Source: JAIROC01 sp031553535 (GTDB lineage Bacteria; Bacteroidota; Bacteroidia; Bacteroidales; WCHB1-69). Taken from it: a stretch of 64,000 bases of DNA. Both the position numbers and the translations under genes were made by a program. A model generated the notes under the pieces. That model was not told the origin of the DNA, did not search any database, and saw only the letters and a program-made list of their open reading frames with translations. Location of the stretch: positions 124,001 through 188,000 of the forward strand of contig JAVBLM010000001.1 in NCBI GenBank assembly GCA_031553535.1, in the 5' to 3' direction. Positions 1 through 9,025 of this stretch are shown here, piece after piece; the stretch's first letter is position 1; the number at the start of each line of letters is the position of its first letter.

Positions 1-1
1 A

Positions 2-958
2 GCTAAACTGGATGTTTTATATTCTTTTTCGGTTACGGCAACAGCAAACAATTATGTCTGTCCTCAAGTAAATGAAGGATATGCAATAGATATACAAAAT
101 GGCAGGCATCCTGTTATAGAGAATCAACTACCTGTAGGAGAAAAATATGTCGCCAACAATATGTACCTGGATAACGAAAAGCAGCAGATATTGATGATTA
201 CAGGGCCTAATATGTCCGGGAAATCTGCTTTGTTAAGGCAAACGGCTTTGATTGTACTGCTGGCTCAGATAGGTTCGTTTGTTCCTGCCGAATCGGCATC
301 GATAGGATTGGTTGACAAAATATTTACACGGGTAGGAGCTTCCGATAATATTTCTTCAGGAGAATCTACCTTTATGGTTGAGATGAATGAAACAGCAAGC
401 ATTCTCAATAATATATCAAGCCGGAGTTTAATCTTACTGGATGAGATAGGAAGGGGTACCAGTACGTATGATGGGGTATCCATCGCATGGTCTATTGCGG
501 AATTCTTACATGAACATAAATTATACAGGGCAAAAGTTTTATTTGCCACGCATTATCATGAATTGAATCAAATGGCGGATTCTTTCAAGAGAATTAAAAA
601 CTTTCATGTAAGTGTAAAAGAGATAAACAACAAGGTGCTGTTTCTTCGTAAATTAGTTCAGGGGGGAACGGAGCATAGTTTTGGGATTCATGTTGCACGA
701 ATGGCAGGAATGCCTCCCGAAGTTGTTAAAAGGGCAAATGAGATTTTAACCAAGCTCGAAAAATCCGAACATGAAAATCTGACTAAGAATCTTAATACTT
801 CTGTGACAAAAGATAATGCTGTTCAGTTGAGCTTTGTGACATTGGATGATCCGCTTCTTTTACAGATTAAAGAAGATATTCTTAATACGGATATCAATAC
901 ACTTACTCCGGTGGAAGCCTTGATGAAGTTAAATGAGATAAAATCGCTTATAAAGTAA
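2..958 (+). CDS. mutS: DNA mismatch repair protein MutS, C-terminal part (5' end outside window)
   Basis: MutS recognises mismatches and small loops and uses ATP to recruit MutL. The reading frame is open from base 2, so the gene begins upstream of the window; 318 residues are visible, covering the end of the core/lever region and the whole ABC-type ATPase. Seen: Walker A GPNMSGKS at about residues 68-75 of the fragment, the ABC signature region with SGESTFMVEM, Walker B LILLDEIGRGTST and the ATHYHEL histidine switch, followed by the helical C-terminal tail with a short charged linker. All catalytic motifs are intact. It is MutS1-like, because the HTH tail fits and no Smr domain follows the ATPase. 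No operon partner is visible downstream. Confidence 0.95.
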   Translation, partial: AKLDVLYSFSVTATANNYVCPQVNEGYAIDIQNGRHPVIENQLPVGEKYVANNMYLDNEKQQILMITGPNMSGKSALLRQTALIVLLAQIGSFVPAESASIGLVDKIFTRVGASDNISSGESTFMVEMNETASILNNISSRSLILLDEIGRGTSTYDGVSIAWSIAEFLHEHKLYRAKVLFATHYHELNQMADSFKRIKNFHVSVKEINNKVLFLRKLVQGGTEHSFGIHVARMAGMPPEVVKRANEILTKLEKSEHENLTKNLNTSVTKDNAVQLSFVTLDDPLLLQIKEDILNTDINTLTPVEALMKLNEIKSLIK

Positions 959-1405
959 TGAGTTTATAAGATGAACTTGTCAAAAGTTAAGGTAAAAGAA
1001 ATAGAGATTAATTCCGTTGAACTCACAAGTTTGATTGCTTGCTACACTAAACCCTCCTGATTTCATGCCTGCCAATGACCGAGATTGTTTCATGGGTTTT
1101 AATCACACGCATTATTAGAGCCTAAGCTAAGGCACCTTTAGAGCCTAGGGCTAAAGCCCTCTAATTTAGGTTTTAAAGATTTACTTATCTATATTATTGA
1201 CAAAGGATAATCAAAGTTGCATTTTAAACATTATTAATTCCCTGTTCTTTTGAGGTTGTACTGAAAGTGAATACTGCTGTTTGGACAATCGCTCTGCTTT
1301 GTCCGTTCTATTCTCAATCATTTCTGCCTGCATCACAACAAATATTATGATTAATAAAAAAGAGTCCGGATAGTACTATTCAAATTCTTTTCCCGTTATA
1401 ATAGC
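959..1405. other. Intergenic stretch with degenerate hairpins
   Basis: No gene seen. About 1007-1035 resembles one arm plus loop of the palindrome at 6937-6982 (both contain CGTTGA-CTC-CAAGTT), so it looks like a decayed copy of a dispersed element. Around 1118-1165 the word GAGCCTA occurs twice and TTAGAG...GGGCT can pair with AGCCCTCTAA, giving a bulged hairpin that may end the mutS transcript. Confidence 0.45.
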
Positions 1406-1999
1406 ATGACGAAAAATCCGTTTTTTTATTCCGAGCCTACTCCCTATCCTTTAGAAAAGGGAAATATTCTTATTTCTGTACCCCTGTCGGGAGATTTTTA
1501 TTTTGACAGAACGGTTGTATTGCTTATCGAACACAATGAACAAGGAAGTTTCGGAATCACACTCAATAGAAGTTTGCCTATTACATTGCAGGATATTTTC
1601 AAAAGTGATGAAAAAGAACACGAAAGCATTCCTATTTTCAATGGAGGGCCTGTCAACCCAAGCAATCTGTTTGCTTTGCATACTTATGGAGATTTAATAA
1701 AGGGTAGTTCACAAATTACGGAGGAGCTGTATTTTGGTGGATTTCCTTCCGAATTATTAATGTCTATAAAAAATGATTTTTTGGATGAAAATCTAATCCG
1801 GTTTTATTTGGGTTATGCAGGCTGGTCGGAGGGACAGTTGGAAGATGAATTAACCAGAAATTTGTGGGTAGTCGGACAATTTGAGGAAAAATTACTCTTT
1901 CATCACGATGATGAAAAGTGCTGGAAAATGGCGGTTGCATCATTAGGGAAATCCTATGTTTCTTGGTTTAATATCGCAAAAGAACCTTTTTTGAATTAA
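1406..1999 (+). CDS. YqgE/AlgH family protein (UPF0301, DUF179)
   Basis: 197 residues, the usual length for the family. The N-terminal region (PLEKGNILISVPLSGDFYFDRTVVLLIEHNEQGSFGITLN) is the family signature: a strand, then the D-x-x-F-x-R-x-V-V-L-L motif and the G-x-x-G-x-x-L-N turn. A second conserved stretch is FNGGPV near residue 75, and GYAGWSEGQLEDEL near 140 is the family's most conserved block. The protein should be cytosolic. The family has a known fold but no settled biochemical role; AlgH was named for alginate regulation in Pseudomonas, which does not transfer to this organism. The gene stands alone between mutS and the hydrogenase operon. Confidence 0.92.
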   Translation: MTKNPFFYSEPTPYPLEKGNILISVPLSGDFYFDRTVVLLIEHNEQGSFGITLNRSLPITLQDIFKSDEKEHESIPIFNGGPVNPSNLFALHTYGDLIKGSSQITEELYFGGFPSELLMSIKNDFLDENLIRFYLGYAGWSEGQLEDELTRNLWVVGQFEEKLLFHHDDEKCWKMAVASLGKSYVSWFNIAKEPFLN

Positions 2000-2147
2000 A
2001 TTCACAAACCTTTTTATTTTAAAATAAATATTTTTCGAAATTCGCAAACGAAAACTTTTTGTTATGCGGAATGATTACAAATATTATATATATTATTCTG
2101 AGAACAATAACATTACACTCGAAAAACAAATTACACTTTATTGTTTC

Positions 2148-2177
2148 TTGCTTTTGTGCAAAAAAAATGTAAATTTG
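2148..2177 (+). promoter_or_regulatory. Bacteroidetes-type promoter of the hydrogenase operon
   Basis: TTG at 2148-2150, 19 bp spacer, then TAAATTTG at 2170-2177, an exact match to the Bacteroidetes -7 consensus TAnnTTTG at the usual spacing from a -33 TTG/TTTG. It lies 24 bp before the start codon of the SpoIIE-type phosphatase gene, so the mRNA leader would be very short. Confidence 0.65.
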
Positions 2178-2201
2178 CATGCACAAATCTAATGATTCTC
2201 T

Positions 2202-3434
2202 ATGAACGACTATCGCTTTCAAGAGCAAACATCGGACAAATTGGAAAAGAAATACCACACGGAAGTAGGATATTTCCAAATCAACCATGAAGGAGAAAAA
2301 ATATGTGGAGACGTATTTTTATCCAAAAGAATACCTGAAGAAAATCGGGTTTTATGTGTTTTGTCCGATGGTATGGGGCATGGAGTCCGGGCAAATGTTT
2401 TGGCCACGCTTACGGCAACTATCTCATTGAATTTTTCCATAGAACATAAAGACGCAAATACGCTTGCAAGCATTATCATGAAAGCACTACCTGTTTGTAG
2501 TGAAAGGGGGCTCAGTTATGCGACTTACACTATTATAGATATATCGGTTGAAGATGAAACTGTTTTCATTCTGGAATATGATAATCCTCAAACATTGATA
2601 ATGAGAGGAAACAGAATATACGAACCCGAATGGACACACGTAAAATACGAGGAAGATATCACGGACAAGCGCGTAATGGATTTAAAGAAATGTTCTTTTA
2701 TTCCTCAAATTGAAGATCGCATTGTCTTTTGTTCTGATGGAGTTACCCAATCCGGCATGGGAAAAGGAATTACCATGGGCTGGGGAAGAAACAATTTAAT
2801 ACGGTTTGTTCGGGAGATAATTGAAGCTACACCGACAATTTCAGCGACCGATCTTGCCGAAAGAATTGTAAAACATGCCTCTGCTAACGATTTGCATACT
2901 CCCAAAGATGACATTAGCTGCGGAGTAGTTTATTTTAGGAAACCTCGAAAAATCATATTATGTACAGGCCCACCCTTCAGCACTGAAAAAGATAATGAAT
3001 TTGCTATGATCCTAAAAAGCTTTAATGGAAAAAAAATCATCAGTGGAGCTACAACAACGGAAATCATCGCAAGGGAATTAGGAAGAGATGTTACGGATGA
3101 AGGAATCATAGACCTTACTCTACCCCCAAGTTCAAAGATGGAAGGTATTGATCTCGTTACAGAAGGCGTATTAACCTTGAGTAAAGCAACTTATCTGTTA
3201 AATAATACCAATATTAACTCCAACACACAATTTGGAAAAGGTCCTGCCGACCAAATCTGCAGATTATTATTAGACAGCGATGAGATTTATATTCTGGTCG
3301 GAACAAAAATCAATGAAAATCATCACGATCCGACGTTGCCGGTAGAAATAGAAATTCGTAAAAATCTTATCCACCGGTTAACCCAGGTATTATCAGAAAA
3401 ATTCATGAAAGTAGTAACAATTAAATATATGTAA
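2202..3434 (+). CDS. SpoIIE/PP2C-type serine phosphatase of the hydrogenase operon
   Basis: 410 residues, soluble. Residues 15-245 form a SpoIIE-type PPM phosphatase domain. The metal-binding motifs are all visible: GDVF near residue 37, SDGMGHG near 58, FCSDGVTQS near 175 and KDDISCGVVYF near 235. Residues 246-410 form a second conserved part of unknown function with glycine-rich turns (CTGPPFS, SGATTTEII). No PAS, GAF or membrane segment is present, so the signal must come from a partner. It is the first gene of a run with hydC, hydB, hydA and a sensor hydrogenase. Phosphatases of this kind are known to accompany PAS-containing [FeFe] hydrogenases, so a role in turning an H2 or redox signal into dephosphorylation is inferred. 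Its target is not visible in the window. Confidence 0.85.
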   Translation: MNDYRFQEQTSDKLEKKYHTEVGYFQINHEGEKICGDVFLSKRIPEENRVLCVLSDGMGHGVRANVLATLTATISLNFSIEHKDANTLASIIMKALPVCSERGLSYATYTIIDISVEDETVFILEYDNPQTLIMRGNRIYEPEWTHVKYEEDITDKRVMDLKKCSFIPQIEDRIVFCSDGVTQSGMGKGITMGWGRNNLIRFVREIIEATPTISATDLAERIVKHASANDLHTPKDDISCGVVYFRKPRKIILCTGPPFSTEKDNEFAMILKSFNGKKIISGATTTEIIARELGRDVTDEGIIDLTLPPSSKMEGIDLVTEGVLTLSKATYLLNNTNINSNTQFGKGPADQICRLLLDSDEIYILVGTKINENHHDPTLPVEIEIRKNLIHRLTQVLSEKFMKVVTIKYM

Positions 3435-3476
3435 TCTTATGTAATAAAAAACATTTTTAACCTAAAATTAATAATT

Positions 3477-3944
3477 ATGATATCAAACAATGAAGAGTTT
3501 ATCAGCCAACTTGCTGATAAATACGGACGGAACAGGGAAAATCTGTTGCCCATACTCCAAGAAGTAATAGACCAACTTTACTACCTTAATGAGGACTCCA
3601 TGGTACGCATCGCAAAAGAACTGGATATTTCCACAGCGGATGTTTATGGTACTGCATCATTCTATTCTTTCATAGACACAAATGAGCAAGGCAAACACAT
3701 CATCAGAGTATGCCAAACAATTATTTGTGACATGAAACGCAAAGAAGATATTATTGACGCAATTACAGAGATGATCGGAATAAAGCCGGGAGAGACAACC
3801 CATGACGGAAGATTCTCCTTGCATTATACCAATTGTCTGGGCGCTTGCCATAAAGGGCCGGCGATGCTTATCAATGATGAGCCCTATACGGAACTAACAC
3901 CGGAAAAAGTAAAAGACATTCTTGTTAGTTATATGAAAAAGTAA
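3477..3944 (+). CDS. hydC: NADH-dependent [FeFe] hydrogenase subunit HydC (NuoE-like, 2Fe-2S)
   Basis: 155 residues, NuoE/HydC family. An N-terminal three-helix bundle (about 1-75, ending in VYGTASFYSF) precedes a thioredoxin-like [2Fe-2S] domain. The four cysteine ligands are visible as C-Q-T-I-I-C near residue 79 and C-L-G-A-C near residue 120. It passes electrons between the flavin subunit HydB and the other clusters of the complex. Directly followed by hydB (26 nt) and hydA, the usual HydCBA order of trimeric electron-bifurcating hydrogenases. Confidence 0.93.
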   Translation: MISNNEEFISQLADKYGRNRENLLPILQEVIDQLYYLNEDSMVRIAKELDISTADVYGTASFYSFIDTNEQGKHIIRVCQTIICDMKRKEDIIDAITEMIGIKPGETTHDGRFSLHYTNCLGACHKGPAMLINDEPYTELTPEKVKDILVSYMKK

Positions 3945-3970
3945 ATCTGTAACATTAAAGTAAAGTAAAC

Positions 3971-5131
3971 ATGGCTACACAATTAAAAAGAACAGAACTC
4001 ATCTTTAAGGAAGATGTAGATTATAGCGCTTTGATGCGCAAAATAATGAAAATGGGAAAAGATAAATTCATCACCGAACTTATCGATTCAGGATTAAGAG
4101 GACGAGGAGGCGCCGGATTCCCAACCGGATTAAAATGGAAGATTGTTAAAGATAGCCCAAGTCCTGTAAAGTATATCGTATGCAATGCCGACGAAGGTGA
4201 ACCGGGAACTTTTAAAGATAAGGAAATCTTGGAAAAAGCATCCGAAAAAGTAATCTGGGGTATGACATTAGCAGCCTACATTACAGGTGCAAAAGAAGGA
4301 TTCATTTATATTCGTGCAGAATACAAATATTTATCCACTAAACTTAAAATTGCTATCGACAGAATGGAGGCAAATATCAAAACACTGGGAATTAACTTTA
4401 AATTGAGTTTAATATTCGGTGCAGGAGCATATGTTTGCGGTGAGGAAACAGCTCTGCTTCAATCCATGGAAGGACGAAGAGGAGAACCTACCAACAAACC
4501 CCCATACCCTGTAAATCACGGATATCTCGAAAAACCTACCGTGATAAACAATGTAGAAACGTTTGTCAATGCAATGATTATTGCCGAAATAGGAGCCGAA
4601 GAATACAAAAAACTGGGAACGAAAGCCTCTCAAGGAAGTAAACTGTTTTCAGTCTCCGGTGATTGCAGTAAAGAAGGCGTTTTTGAGCTGGAAATGGGTA
4701 TGACCGTACAACAATTTGTAGATGAGTTCGGTGATGGTGATACCAAGGCCGTTCAGGTTGGAGGTGCGTCCGGATTCTGTGTTCCAAGGAAGGAATTTAA
4801 AAATACAATTATCGGATTTGAAGGAGTTCCTACCGGAGGTTCCATGAAAGTATTCAACTCTTCCCGTTCTATGTATAATATCCTGGAAAATTACCTTATA
4901 TTTTTCGAAGAAGAATCATGCGGACAATGTACTCCATGTCGTGTAGGGACACAACAATTACTTCAAGGTATTCGAGCTGTGAAACGGAAAGAAAAACCCA
5001 AAGCACATCTCGACGAATTACTTCGTCTGGCATATACCATGAAATACGCTTCCAAATGCGGATTGGGAAGATCGGTAGGAAATGCCTTTAGATCAATTAT
5101 TGAAAACTTTAGAGAAGAAATTGTTTATTAA
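3971..5131 (+). CDS. hydB: NADH-dependent [FeFe] hydrogenase subunit HydB (NuoF-like, FMN/NADH)
   Basis: 386 residues. Seen: GLRGRGGAGFPTGLKW near residue 42 (FMN/NADH-binding glycine-rich loop), CNADEGEPGTFKD near 70, GAGAYVCGEETALL near 155 and the [4Fe-4S] site ESCGQCTPCRVGT with the fourth cysteine in KCGLG near 365. This is the NuoF core only. Classic HydB proteins of about 600 residues also carry an N-terminal thioredoxin-like [2Fe-2S] domain and a C-terminal pair of [4Fe-4S] clusters; both are missing here and the C-terminus ends soon after KCGLG. The protein should oxidise or reduce NAD(H) for the HydABC complex; the short form leaves open whether the complex bifurcates with ferredoxin. 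Confidence 0.92.
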   Translation: MATQLKRTELIFKEDVDYSALMRKIMKMGKDKFITELIDSGLRGRGGAGFPTGLKWKIVKDSPSPVKYIVCNADEGEPGTFKDKEILEKASEKVIWGMTLAAYITGAKEGFIYIRAEYKYLSTKLKIAIDRMEANIKTLGINFKLSLIFGAGAYVCGEETALLQSMEGRRGEPTNKPPYPVNHGYLEKPTVINNVETFVNAMIIAEIGAEEYKKLGTKASQGSKLFSVSGDCSKEGVFELEMGMTVQQFVDEFGDGDTKAVQVGGASGFCVPRKEFKNTIIGFEGVPTGGSMKVFNSSRSMYNILENYLIFFEEESCGQCTPCRVGTQQLLQGIRAVKRKEKPKAHLDELLRLAYTMKYASKCGLGRSVGNAFRSIIENFREEIVY

Positions 5132-5132
5132 A

Positions 5133-5138
5133 AGGAGG
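5133..5138 (+). promoter_or_regulatory. Unusually strong Shine-Dalgarno before hydA
   Basis: AGGAGG sits 7 nt before the hydA ATG. Most genes here have A/T-rich leaders without a clear SD, as is normal in Bacteroidetes, so this one stands out. It may reflect a need for high HydA output or descent of the operon from a Firmicutes-like source. Confidence 0.6.
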
Positions 5139-5145
5139 AAACAGT

Positions 5146-6930
5146 ATGAACAACATGATAAATATAGTAATTAATGATACACCCTTGCAAGTGGCAGAAG
5201 GGACAAGTATTTTGCATGCTGCAAAAATGATAAATGTACATATTCCCATTTTGTGCCATCACGAAGATTTGTGTGTGGCAGGAAACTGCCGGATTTGTGT
5301 GGTTGAGGTAGAAAATGATCCGAATCTAGTAGCCGCTTGTGCTACCCCTGTGAGGGAAAATATGCGAATATTGACCAACACCAGCAAGATACGTACGGCA
5401 CGTAAACATATTTTGGAGTTATTACTCACCGAGCATAATATAAATTGTATCAAATGTAGTCATAGCAATAGTTGCGAACTACAACAGTTGGCTTTGGAAT
5501 ATAGAACCGATGAAGAGATTTTTATCGATCTGCGTAAACCGTCCAGACCCGATACTTCCTCTTATGCCATCCAGAAAGATGATAGCAAATGTATTCGTTG
5601 TACGCGTTGTGTTCGTACATGTGCCCAATTGCAGGGAGTAAATGCCCTTACAATGGCCAACAAGGGAAATCTTGCAAAAATGAGTACGTTTAAAGAAAAA
5701 CCGATGGCGGAAGTAGTCTGTACAAATTGCGGTCAATGTATCAACCGCTGCCCCACAGGAGCATTAACGGAAAGAACATATATTGAAGACGTATGGAATG
5801 CAATTTATGATCCTAAAAAACATGTCGTTGTTCAAACAGCCCCTGCGGTACGTGTTGCATTGGGAGAGCGTTTCGGCTTAAAGTCAGGACATCGTGTAAC
5901 CGGAAAAATGGTTGCTGCCTTACGGGCAATGGGATTTGATTCTGTATTGGATACTGATTTTACAGCAGATCTCACTATTATGGAGGAGGGAACCGAGCTT
6001 ATATCGCGTCTGAAAAAAGTGCTGGTAGATGGTAATACCACTACTGCACTGCCCATGTTTACATCTTGCTCTCCGGGATGGATAAAATTTACTGAACATA
6101 TTTTTCCTGAGATGATTCCGAATTTATCGACATGTAAATCCCCGCAACAGATGTTTGGCGCTTTGGCAAAAACCTATTATGCGGAAAAAAGGGGAATTGA
6201 TCCGAAAGATATTGTTTCGGTTTCAATTATGCCTTGTACAGCAAAAAAATACGAAGCCAACCGTTCGGAAATGCGGGATAGTGGATATCAAGATGTGGAT
6301 TATGTATTAACTACACGCGAATTGGCAACAATGATTCAGCAATCGGGAATAAATGTCTTGACATTGAAAAATGAATCATACGATAGCATTATGGGAGATT
6401 CCAGTGGTGCAGGGGTTATTTTTGGTGCTACCGGCGGTGTAATGGAAGCCGCTATCCGTACTGCTTATGAACTTGTGACAGGAAAAGAAGTTCCCTTTGA
6501 AGGACTACGTATTACTCCCGTACGCGGTTTTGATGGAATTAAAGAAGCATCCCTCTTGATTGAAAAAACAAAACCGGAGTATGAATTCTTAAAAGGAGTG
6601 GAATTGAAAGTGGCCATTGCCCATGGCCTGGCAAATGCCCGCAGATTGGTAGAAGCAATACAGGCAGGTAGTGTAAATTATCATTTTATAGAAGTAATGG
6701 CCTGTCCGGGTGGATGTTTAGGCGGTGGCGGTCAACCTATCCCTACCAACATAGACATTCGCAGCAAACGGATGGACGCCATTTACAAGGAGGATGAAAA
6801 AATGGCATACCGTAAATCACACGAGAATCCCGAAGTGATGGCATTGTACGAAGAATTTCTTGGGCAACCTAATGGAGAGGTATCCCATAAACTTTTACAT
6901 ACATATTACACGGAAAGGAATAGATATTAA
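5146..6930 (+). CDS. hydA: NADH-dependent [FeFe] hydrogenase catalytic subunit HydA
   Basis: 594 residues; makes or splits H2 at the H-cluster. Domain order: [2Fe-2S] plant-type ferredoxin (about 1-80; cysteines in CHHEDLCVAGNCRIC and AAC), His-Cys3 [4Fe-4S] (HNINCIKCSHSNSC near 100), two [4Fe-4S] clusters (CIRCTRCVRTC near 150; CTNCGQCINRCPTGAL near 195), then the hydrogenase domain with the three H-cluster motifs: L1 FTSCSPGW near 306, L2 MPCTAKKYEANR near 363 and L3 EVMACPGGCLGGGGQP near 518, then a small-subunit-like C-terminal tail. All H-cluster cysteines are present. The modular plan and pairing with HydB/HydC fit the trimeric NAD-linked group. The maturases HydE, HydF and HydG are not in this window, so they must lie elsewhere. 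Confidence 0.96.
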   Translation: MNNMINIVINDTPLQVAEGTSILHAAKMINVHIPILCHHEDLCVAGNCRICVVEVENDPNLVAACATPVRENMRILTNTSKIRTARKHILELLLTEHNINCIKCSHSNSCELQQLALEYRTDEEIFIDLRKPSRPDTSSYAIQKDDSKCIRCTRCVRTCAQLQGVNALTMANKGNLAKMSTFKEKPMAEVVCTNCGQCINRCPTGALTERTYIEDVWNAIYDPKKHVVVQTAPAVRVALGERFGLKSGHRVTGKMVAALRAMGFDSVLDTDFTADLTIMEEGTELISRLKKVLVDGNTTTALPMFTSCSPGWIKFTEHIFPEMIPNLSTCKSPQQMFGALAKTYYAEKRGIDPKDIVSVSIMPCTAKKYEANRSEMRDSGYQDVDYVLTTRELATMIQQSGINVLTLKNESYDSIMGDSSGAGVIFGATGGVMEAAIRTAYELVTGKEVPFEGLRITPVRGFDGIKEASLLIEKTKPEYEFLKGVELKVAIAHGLANARRLVEAIQAGSVNYHFIEVMACPGGCLGGGGQPIPTNIDIRSKRMDAIYKEDEKMAYRKSHENPEVMALYEEFLGQPNGEVSHKLLHTYYTERNRY

Positions 6931-6936
6931 TTGATC

Positions 6937-6989
6937 CAAGATTAACTTCGTTGAGCTCGCAAGTTCAACGAAGTTAATCTTGAATTTTT
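6937..6989 (+). terminator. Perfect 18-bp inverted repeat between hydA and the sensor hydrogenase
   Basis: Left arm 6937-6954 and right arm 6965-6982 are perfectly complementary over 18 bp around a 10-nt loop, with a T-stretch after the right arm. It could work as a partial terminator or mRNA stabiliser that sets the ratio of HydABC to the sensor protein. The core around the loop (TTGAGCTCGCAAGTTCAA) recurs in weaker form elsewhere in the window. Confidence 0.7.
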
Positions 6990-7001
6990 ATATGTAAAAT
7001 C

Positions 7002-8852
7002 ATGTTAGATAATATTATTCAGTTAGATAAAAGTAAATGCAAAGCATGTTATACATGTATCCGTGCCTGTCCTGTAAAGGCAATTCATGTTCGTAAAAAC
7101 AGTGTATTTCCCCATATTGAGGAAAGTAAATGTATTCTATGTGGTACTTGTATAGGTACATGCGCTTACAATGCCATTTCTTATATCGATTCCAAAAAGA
7201 GTGTAAAGCAATTATTAAATTCGGAAGAAAAAGTTGTTGCCATATGTGCACCTTCTATTGCAGGAGAATTTGATGATATTACGGATTATCGTAAATTCGT
7301 TAAAATGATCCGATTACTTGGTTTTTCCTATGTAACAGAAATGGCATTCGGAGTGGATATCATTGCTGAACGATATAAAAAGCTTACACATGATGAATTT
7401 AATGGAAAATATTACCTGACAAGCTGCTGTCCCTCAATAGTCGCTTTGATAGAAAAATTCTATCCGGAACTTATAGGAAACCTGACCCCATACGTCTCCC
7501 CTGCTTCTGCCTGTGCTATTGTTGCCAGAAAATCATATGGGAATAACCTGAAAGTTGTCCACATAACTCCATGTGTTGCCGCAAAGAAAGAAATTGACAG
7601 ATATACCGGCTTGGCAAAAGTAAATGAGGTCTTGACATTTAAAGAATTGCGGGAATTATTTGATGAATTTAAAATCAATGAAACATTCAGCGAGTATTCC
7701 GATTTTGACGAACCGTTAGGATACAAAGGAAGCATGTATCCTATTTCCCAAGGTTTCTTAGAGGCAACGAGTTTAGATATCAGTCTATTAAAGGAGAATA
7801 CAATTACTGCGGATGGTAAAAGTTCCGTTGACGCTGTTGAACAATTCCTGGAATATAATAAAACGATTAAACATAATTTTAACCTTTTCTTTTGTGAGGG
7901 ATGCATTATGGGGCCGGGAAGCTCTGACGGAGGAGAAAAATATATGCGATATGCATTGGTTAAGGATTATATAAACAGAAGATTAACGAATTTTGATGTT
8001 GCAAAATGGCAATATAACATAGATCTTCATTCTAACTACAAAGAATTAAATGCGAAATTCATCAATAAAAAATATGAACTGCCTCCTCCGAGTGAATTTG
8101 AAATGAAAATAGCATTAAATCATATTACCGAACGAAATAATAATAAAGAAGTTAATTGTGGTGCATGTGGTTTCAATACCTGTAAAGGATTGGCCCGTGC
8201 AATCGCCCAAAATACAGCTATTCCCGAAATGTGCGTTACAAACTCCCAGATCGGTAATCGAGAAACATCCCACTCTTCGAAAAAGATCATTGAAGAACTG
8301 GATATGATCAAAAGTGAATTAAAAGTAACCAAAACGGCTCTTGACGAAACCAAGGAATTATTATATGCAAAGAATGAAGCATTATCTATTTTCATACGAG
8401 GACTTAATTCCGGAATCGTTTTCTGTGATGAAAATCTCAAAATCGTAGAGTCCAATCTCGGATTCATAGAAATCTTGGGAGAAGAGGTCAAAGAAATACA
8501 TGATGTTATTCCTTATCTTATTGGGGCAGACCTTAAAACACTTTTGCCCGCTATGCTTATTTCCCAATTTCAATTCATATTAAATCATGATGAGACACGA
8601 ATTAGCAGGGATGTGGAAATTGAGGAAAAATTAATAAATGTATCTATATTTCAACTAATACCAAAAAAATTAGTAGGCGCCGTATTTCGCAACCTGCATT
8701 CCAAGGAAGAACGTCCTGAGGAAATTATACATCGTGTAACCGAAGTGATAGAAGAAAATCTAAGACAGGTACAACAAATCGGGTTTATCCTTGGAGAAGG
8801 AGCTGCAAAAACAGAAAAAATGCTCAATTCAATTATAAAATCATATGAATAA
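7002..8852 (+). CDS. Sensor-type [FeFe] hydrogenase with Fe-S and PAS domains
   Basis: 616 residues. N-terminus: two [4Fe-4S] ferredoxin motifs (CKACYTCIRACPVKAI near 13; CILCGTCIGTCAYNAI near 45). Hydrogenase domain about 75-365 with L1 TSCCPS near 142, L2 TPCVAAKKE near 190 and L3 FFCEGCIMGPGSS near 297; the FCEGC-MGPG form of L3 is typical of sensory groups C/D, not of HydA. A further Fe-S domain follows (NCGACGFNTCKGLA, near 385), then a coiled coil (about 425-460) and a PAS-like domain (about 460-565), with a helical end. No kinase or GGDEF output domain is attached, so output probably goes through a partner; the SpoIIE-type phosphatase of the same operon is the obvious candidate. Inferred role: cytosolic H2 or redox sensor regulating hydrogenase genes. 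Confidence 0.9.
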   Translation: MLDNIIQLDKSKCKACYTCIRACPVKAIHVRKNSVFPHIEESKCILCGTCIGTCAYNAISYIDSKKSVKQLLNSEEKVVAICAPSIAGEFDDITDYRKFVKMIRLLGFSYVTEMAFGVDIIAERYKKLTHDEFNGKYYLTSCCPSIVALIEKFYPELIGNLTPYVSPASACAIVARKSYGNNLKVVHITPCVAAKKEIDRYTGLAKVNEVLTFKELRELFDEFKINETFSEYSDFDEPLGYKGSMYPISQGFLEATSLDISLLKENTITADGKSSVDAVEQFLEYNKTIKHNFNLFFCEGCIMGPGSSDGGEKYMRYALVKDYINRRLTNFDVAKWQYNIDLHSNYKELNAKFINKKYELPPPSEFEMKIALNHITERNNNKEVNCGACGFNTCKGLARAIAQNTAIPEMCVTNSQIGNRETSHSSKKIIEELDMIKSELKVTKTALDETKELLYAKNEALSIFIRGLNSGIVFCDENLKIVESNLGFIEILGEEVKEIHDVIPYLIGADLKTLLPAMLISQFQFILNHDETRISRDVEIEEKLINVSIFQLIPKKLVGAVFRNLHSKEERPEEIIHRVTEVIEENLRQVQQIGFILGEGAAKTEKMLNSIIKSYE

Positions 8853-9025
8853 AAAATTAAGTATATTGATACCTTATCTATTATTTTTTCATCTTTTGGC
8901 AACTTTAATATTTTAACCTCTCATTTCTCATTTAAATTCTTAAACAAAATAAACATGTCAGATTGTCACTTCGGATTTATGGCATAAGTTTTGGATATTG
9001 AAAACATATCAAAAAAGAATCAATT

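Noticed and set aside
2019..2288. 89-codon minus-strand frame over the hydrogenase promoter
   Set aside because: Overlaps the promoter and the start of the phosphatase gene; composition follows AT-rich DNA.
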